From: an uncultured Clostridia bacterium
Lineage (GTDB): Bacteria; Bacillota; Clostridia; TANB77; CAG-508
NCBI GenBank assembly: GCA_934178475.1
Contig: CAKPQH010000011.1
Location: 1 to 49,913 of the forward strand
Reading direction: 5' to 3'
Length of the DNA: 49,913 bases
Below the pieces are notes generated by a model that was not told the DNA's origin, ran no database searches, and saw only the letters and a program-made list of their open reading frames with translations. The translations under genes were made by a program, and so were the position numbers. Positions 49,138-49,913 of this stretch are shown here, piece by piece (the first letter of the stretch is position 1; every line of letters begins with the position of its first letter).

Positions 49138-49913
49138 ATGGAAACATTTAATAAAATAAAAATAGGTATTGCATCAGATGAGAAAATTAGAGAATGGTCT
49201 AGAGGAGAAGTAAAAAAACCAGAGACTATAAATTATAGAACACTAAAACCAGAAAGAGATGGACTTTTCTGTGAAAAAATATTTGGACCAACAAAAGACT
49301 GGGAATGTCATTGTGGTAAATATAAAAGAATAAGATATAAAGGTGTTGTATGTGATAGATGTGGAGTAGAAGTTACAAAATCAAAAGTTAGACGTGAAAG
49401 AATGGGACATATTGAACTTGCTGCACCAGTAGCTCATATATGGTACTTTAAAGGAATACCAAACAGAGTATCTTTAATGCTTGACATATCACCTAGAAAT
49501 GTTGAAAAGGTAGTATATTTTGCATCATATGTTGTTATTGATAAAGGAACATCAGGATTAGAAAATTGCCAAGTGTTATCAGAAAAAGAATATAGAGAAG
49601 CAGTTGAAAAATATGGAAAAGGTTCTTTTAGAGCAGGTATGGGAGCAGAAGCATTAAGAGAATTACTTGAAAAGGTTGATTTAGAAAAATTAAGTAAAGA
49701 GTTAAGAGCTGAACTTGAAAAAGCAACAGAACAAAAGAAAGCAAAAATAATAAAAAGATTAGATACTATTGATGCATTTAGATATTCAGAAAACAAGCCT
49801 GAATGGATGATAATGAATGTTATACCAGTAATTCCACCAGATTTAAGACCAATGGTTCAATTAGATGGTGGTAGATTTGCAACATCAGATTTAAATGATT
49901 TATATAGAAGAGT
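49138..49913 (+). CDS. rpoC: RNA polymerase beta' subunit (5' part)
   Basis: N-terminal 258 residues of the beta' subunit; the gene continues beyond the window. The clamp zinc finger is complete (CHCGKYKRIRYKGVVCDRCG), followed by VEVTKSKVRRERMGHIELA, PVAHIWYFKGIPNRVSLMLD and the start of the lid/rudder region MNVIPVIPPDLRPMVQLDGG. AAAGGGG precedes the ATG. It lies 169 bases after rpoB, longer than usual, with a palindrome between. Confidence 0.98.
   Translation, partial: METFNKIKIGIASDEKIREWSRGEVKKPETINYRTLKPERDGLFCEKIFGPTKDWECHCGKYKRIRYKGVVCDRCGVEVTKSKVRRERMGHIELAAPVAHIWYFKGIPNRVSLMLDISPRNVEKVVYFASYVVIDKGTSGLENCQVLSEKEYREAVEKYGKGSFRAGMGAEALRELLEKVDLEKLSKELRAELEKATEQKKAKIIKRLDTIDAFRYSENKPEWMIMNVIPVIPPDLRPMVQLDGGRFATSDLNDLYRR

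Noticed and set aside
48539..49147. 202-codon minus-strand ORF opposite the rpoB end and the rpoB-rpoC gap
   Set aside because: Its Ser-rich product mirrors the acidic tail of RpoB (GAA/GAT read in reverse). No start signal.
49050..49154. 34-codon ORF between rpoB and rpoC overlapping the palindrome
   Set aside because: No ribosome-binding site, runs into rpoC in another frame, and the product looks random.
1..49913. Template repeat or reverse transcriptase of a diversity-generating retroelement
   Set aside because: I looked for a second copy of either variable end and for an RT gene with a YxDD motif; none of the ORFs qualifies, so the retroelement is not in this window.
1..49913. CRISPR arrays, insertion sequences, rRNA genes or a prophage
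   Set aside because: No spaced direct repeats, transposase or integrase genes, rRNA sequence or phage structural genes were found.

Overview
The window is low-GC DNA (roughly 30% G+C by eye) with clostridial gene content: SigG, SpoIIE, a YlmC/YmxH-type PRC-barrel protein, a 3D-domain cell-wall protein, HtrA, TrmFO and a lone Ogg-type glycosylase. This points to an endospore-forming member of the Clostridia (Bacillota), probably an uncultured gut lineage. Most of the window is chromosomal housekeeping DNA; small accessory islands sit between the housekeeping blocks. LAYOUT. 0-4.2 kb: the tail of an Rpn-type nuclease, an unknown protein, a TrmH/SpoU rRNA methyltransferase, an 8-oxoguanine glycosylase, then a short leader gene with a strong hairpin terminator and a pilin-like protein whose last ~120 bases have quite different base use. 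4.3-11 kb: smc, an unknown minus-strand gene with its own promoter and palindromic operator, and a lone TraG/VirD4-like ATPase. 11-12 kb: tRNA-His, tRNA-Gln and a RelB/YafQ toxin-antitoxin locus whose toxin is frameshifted. 12-20.9 kb: rsgA, then an iron-sulfur and metal block (iscR, iscS, iscU, a DtxR/MntR-like regulator, sufC, a short sufB, mnmA, a TtcA-like thiolase, feoA, mntP). The sulfur mobilised by IscS can feed both the IscU and SufBC scaffolds and MnmA; regulators, FeoA and MntP surround them. Two identical 50-bp perfect palindromes sit at the 3' ends of iscU and mntP. 21-22.6 kb: two identical tRNA-Gly genes, a decayed membrane gene, and a gene resembling the thymine-hypermodification enzymes of phage DNA. 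22.7-30.7 kb: lemA, a DUF2207 protein, trmFO, a short-form alaS, a HIT protein, DUF1294 and two unknown genes. 30.9-43 kb: htrA, sigG, ylmC-like, an M23 peptidase, an AbrB-like zinc-ribbon gene with a leader able to form two exclusive hairpins, a G5/3D wall protein, exoA, an AI-2E-family permease, a glucosaminidase, an unknown protein and spoIIE behind a Spo0A box. 43.1-44.5 kb: a second pilin-like protein with an abnormal C-terminus. 45 kb to the end: rpoB and the start of rpoC. MOST INTERESTING. The two pilin-like genes, 39 kb apart, share a near-identical prepilin N-terminus. Each ends in a C-type-lectin/FGE-like region where the A-ending codon use of the gene body switches abruptly to NNC/NNT codons with diverse first and second bases. 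That is the pattern adenine-directed mutagenesis of AAC/AAT codons by a diversity-generating retroelement (DGR) would leave. No reverse transcriptase or template repeat is in the window, so if the reading is right, diversification works in trans from elsewhere. All functional statements rest on reading the sequence and family knowledge; no database search was run.
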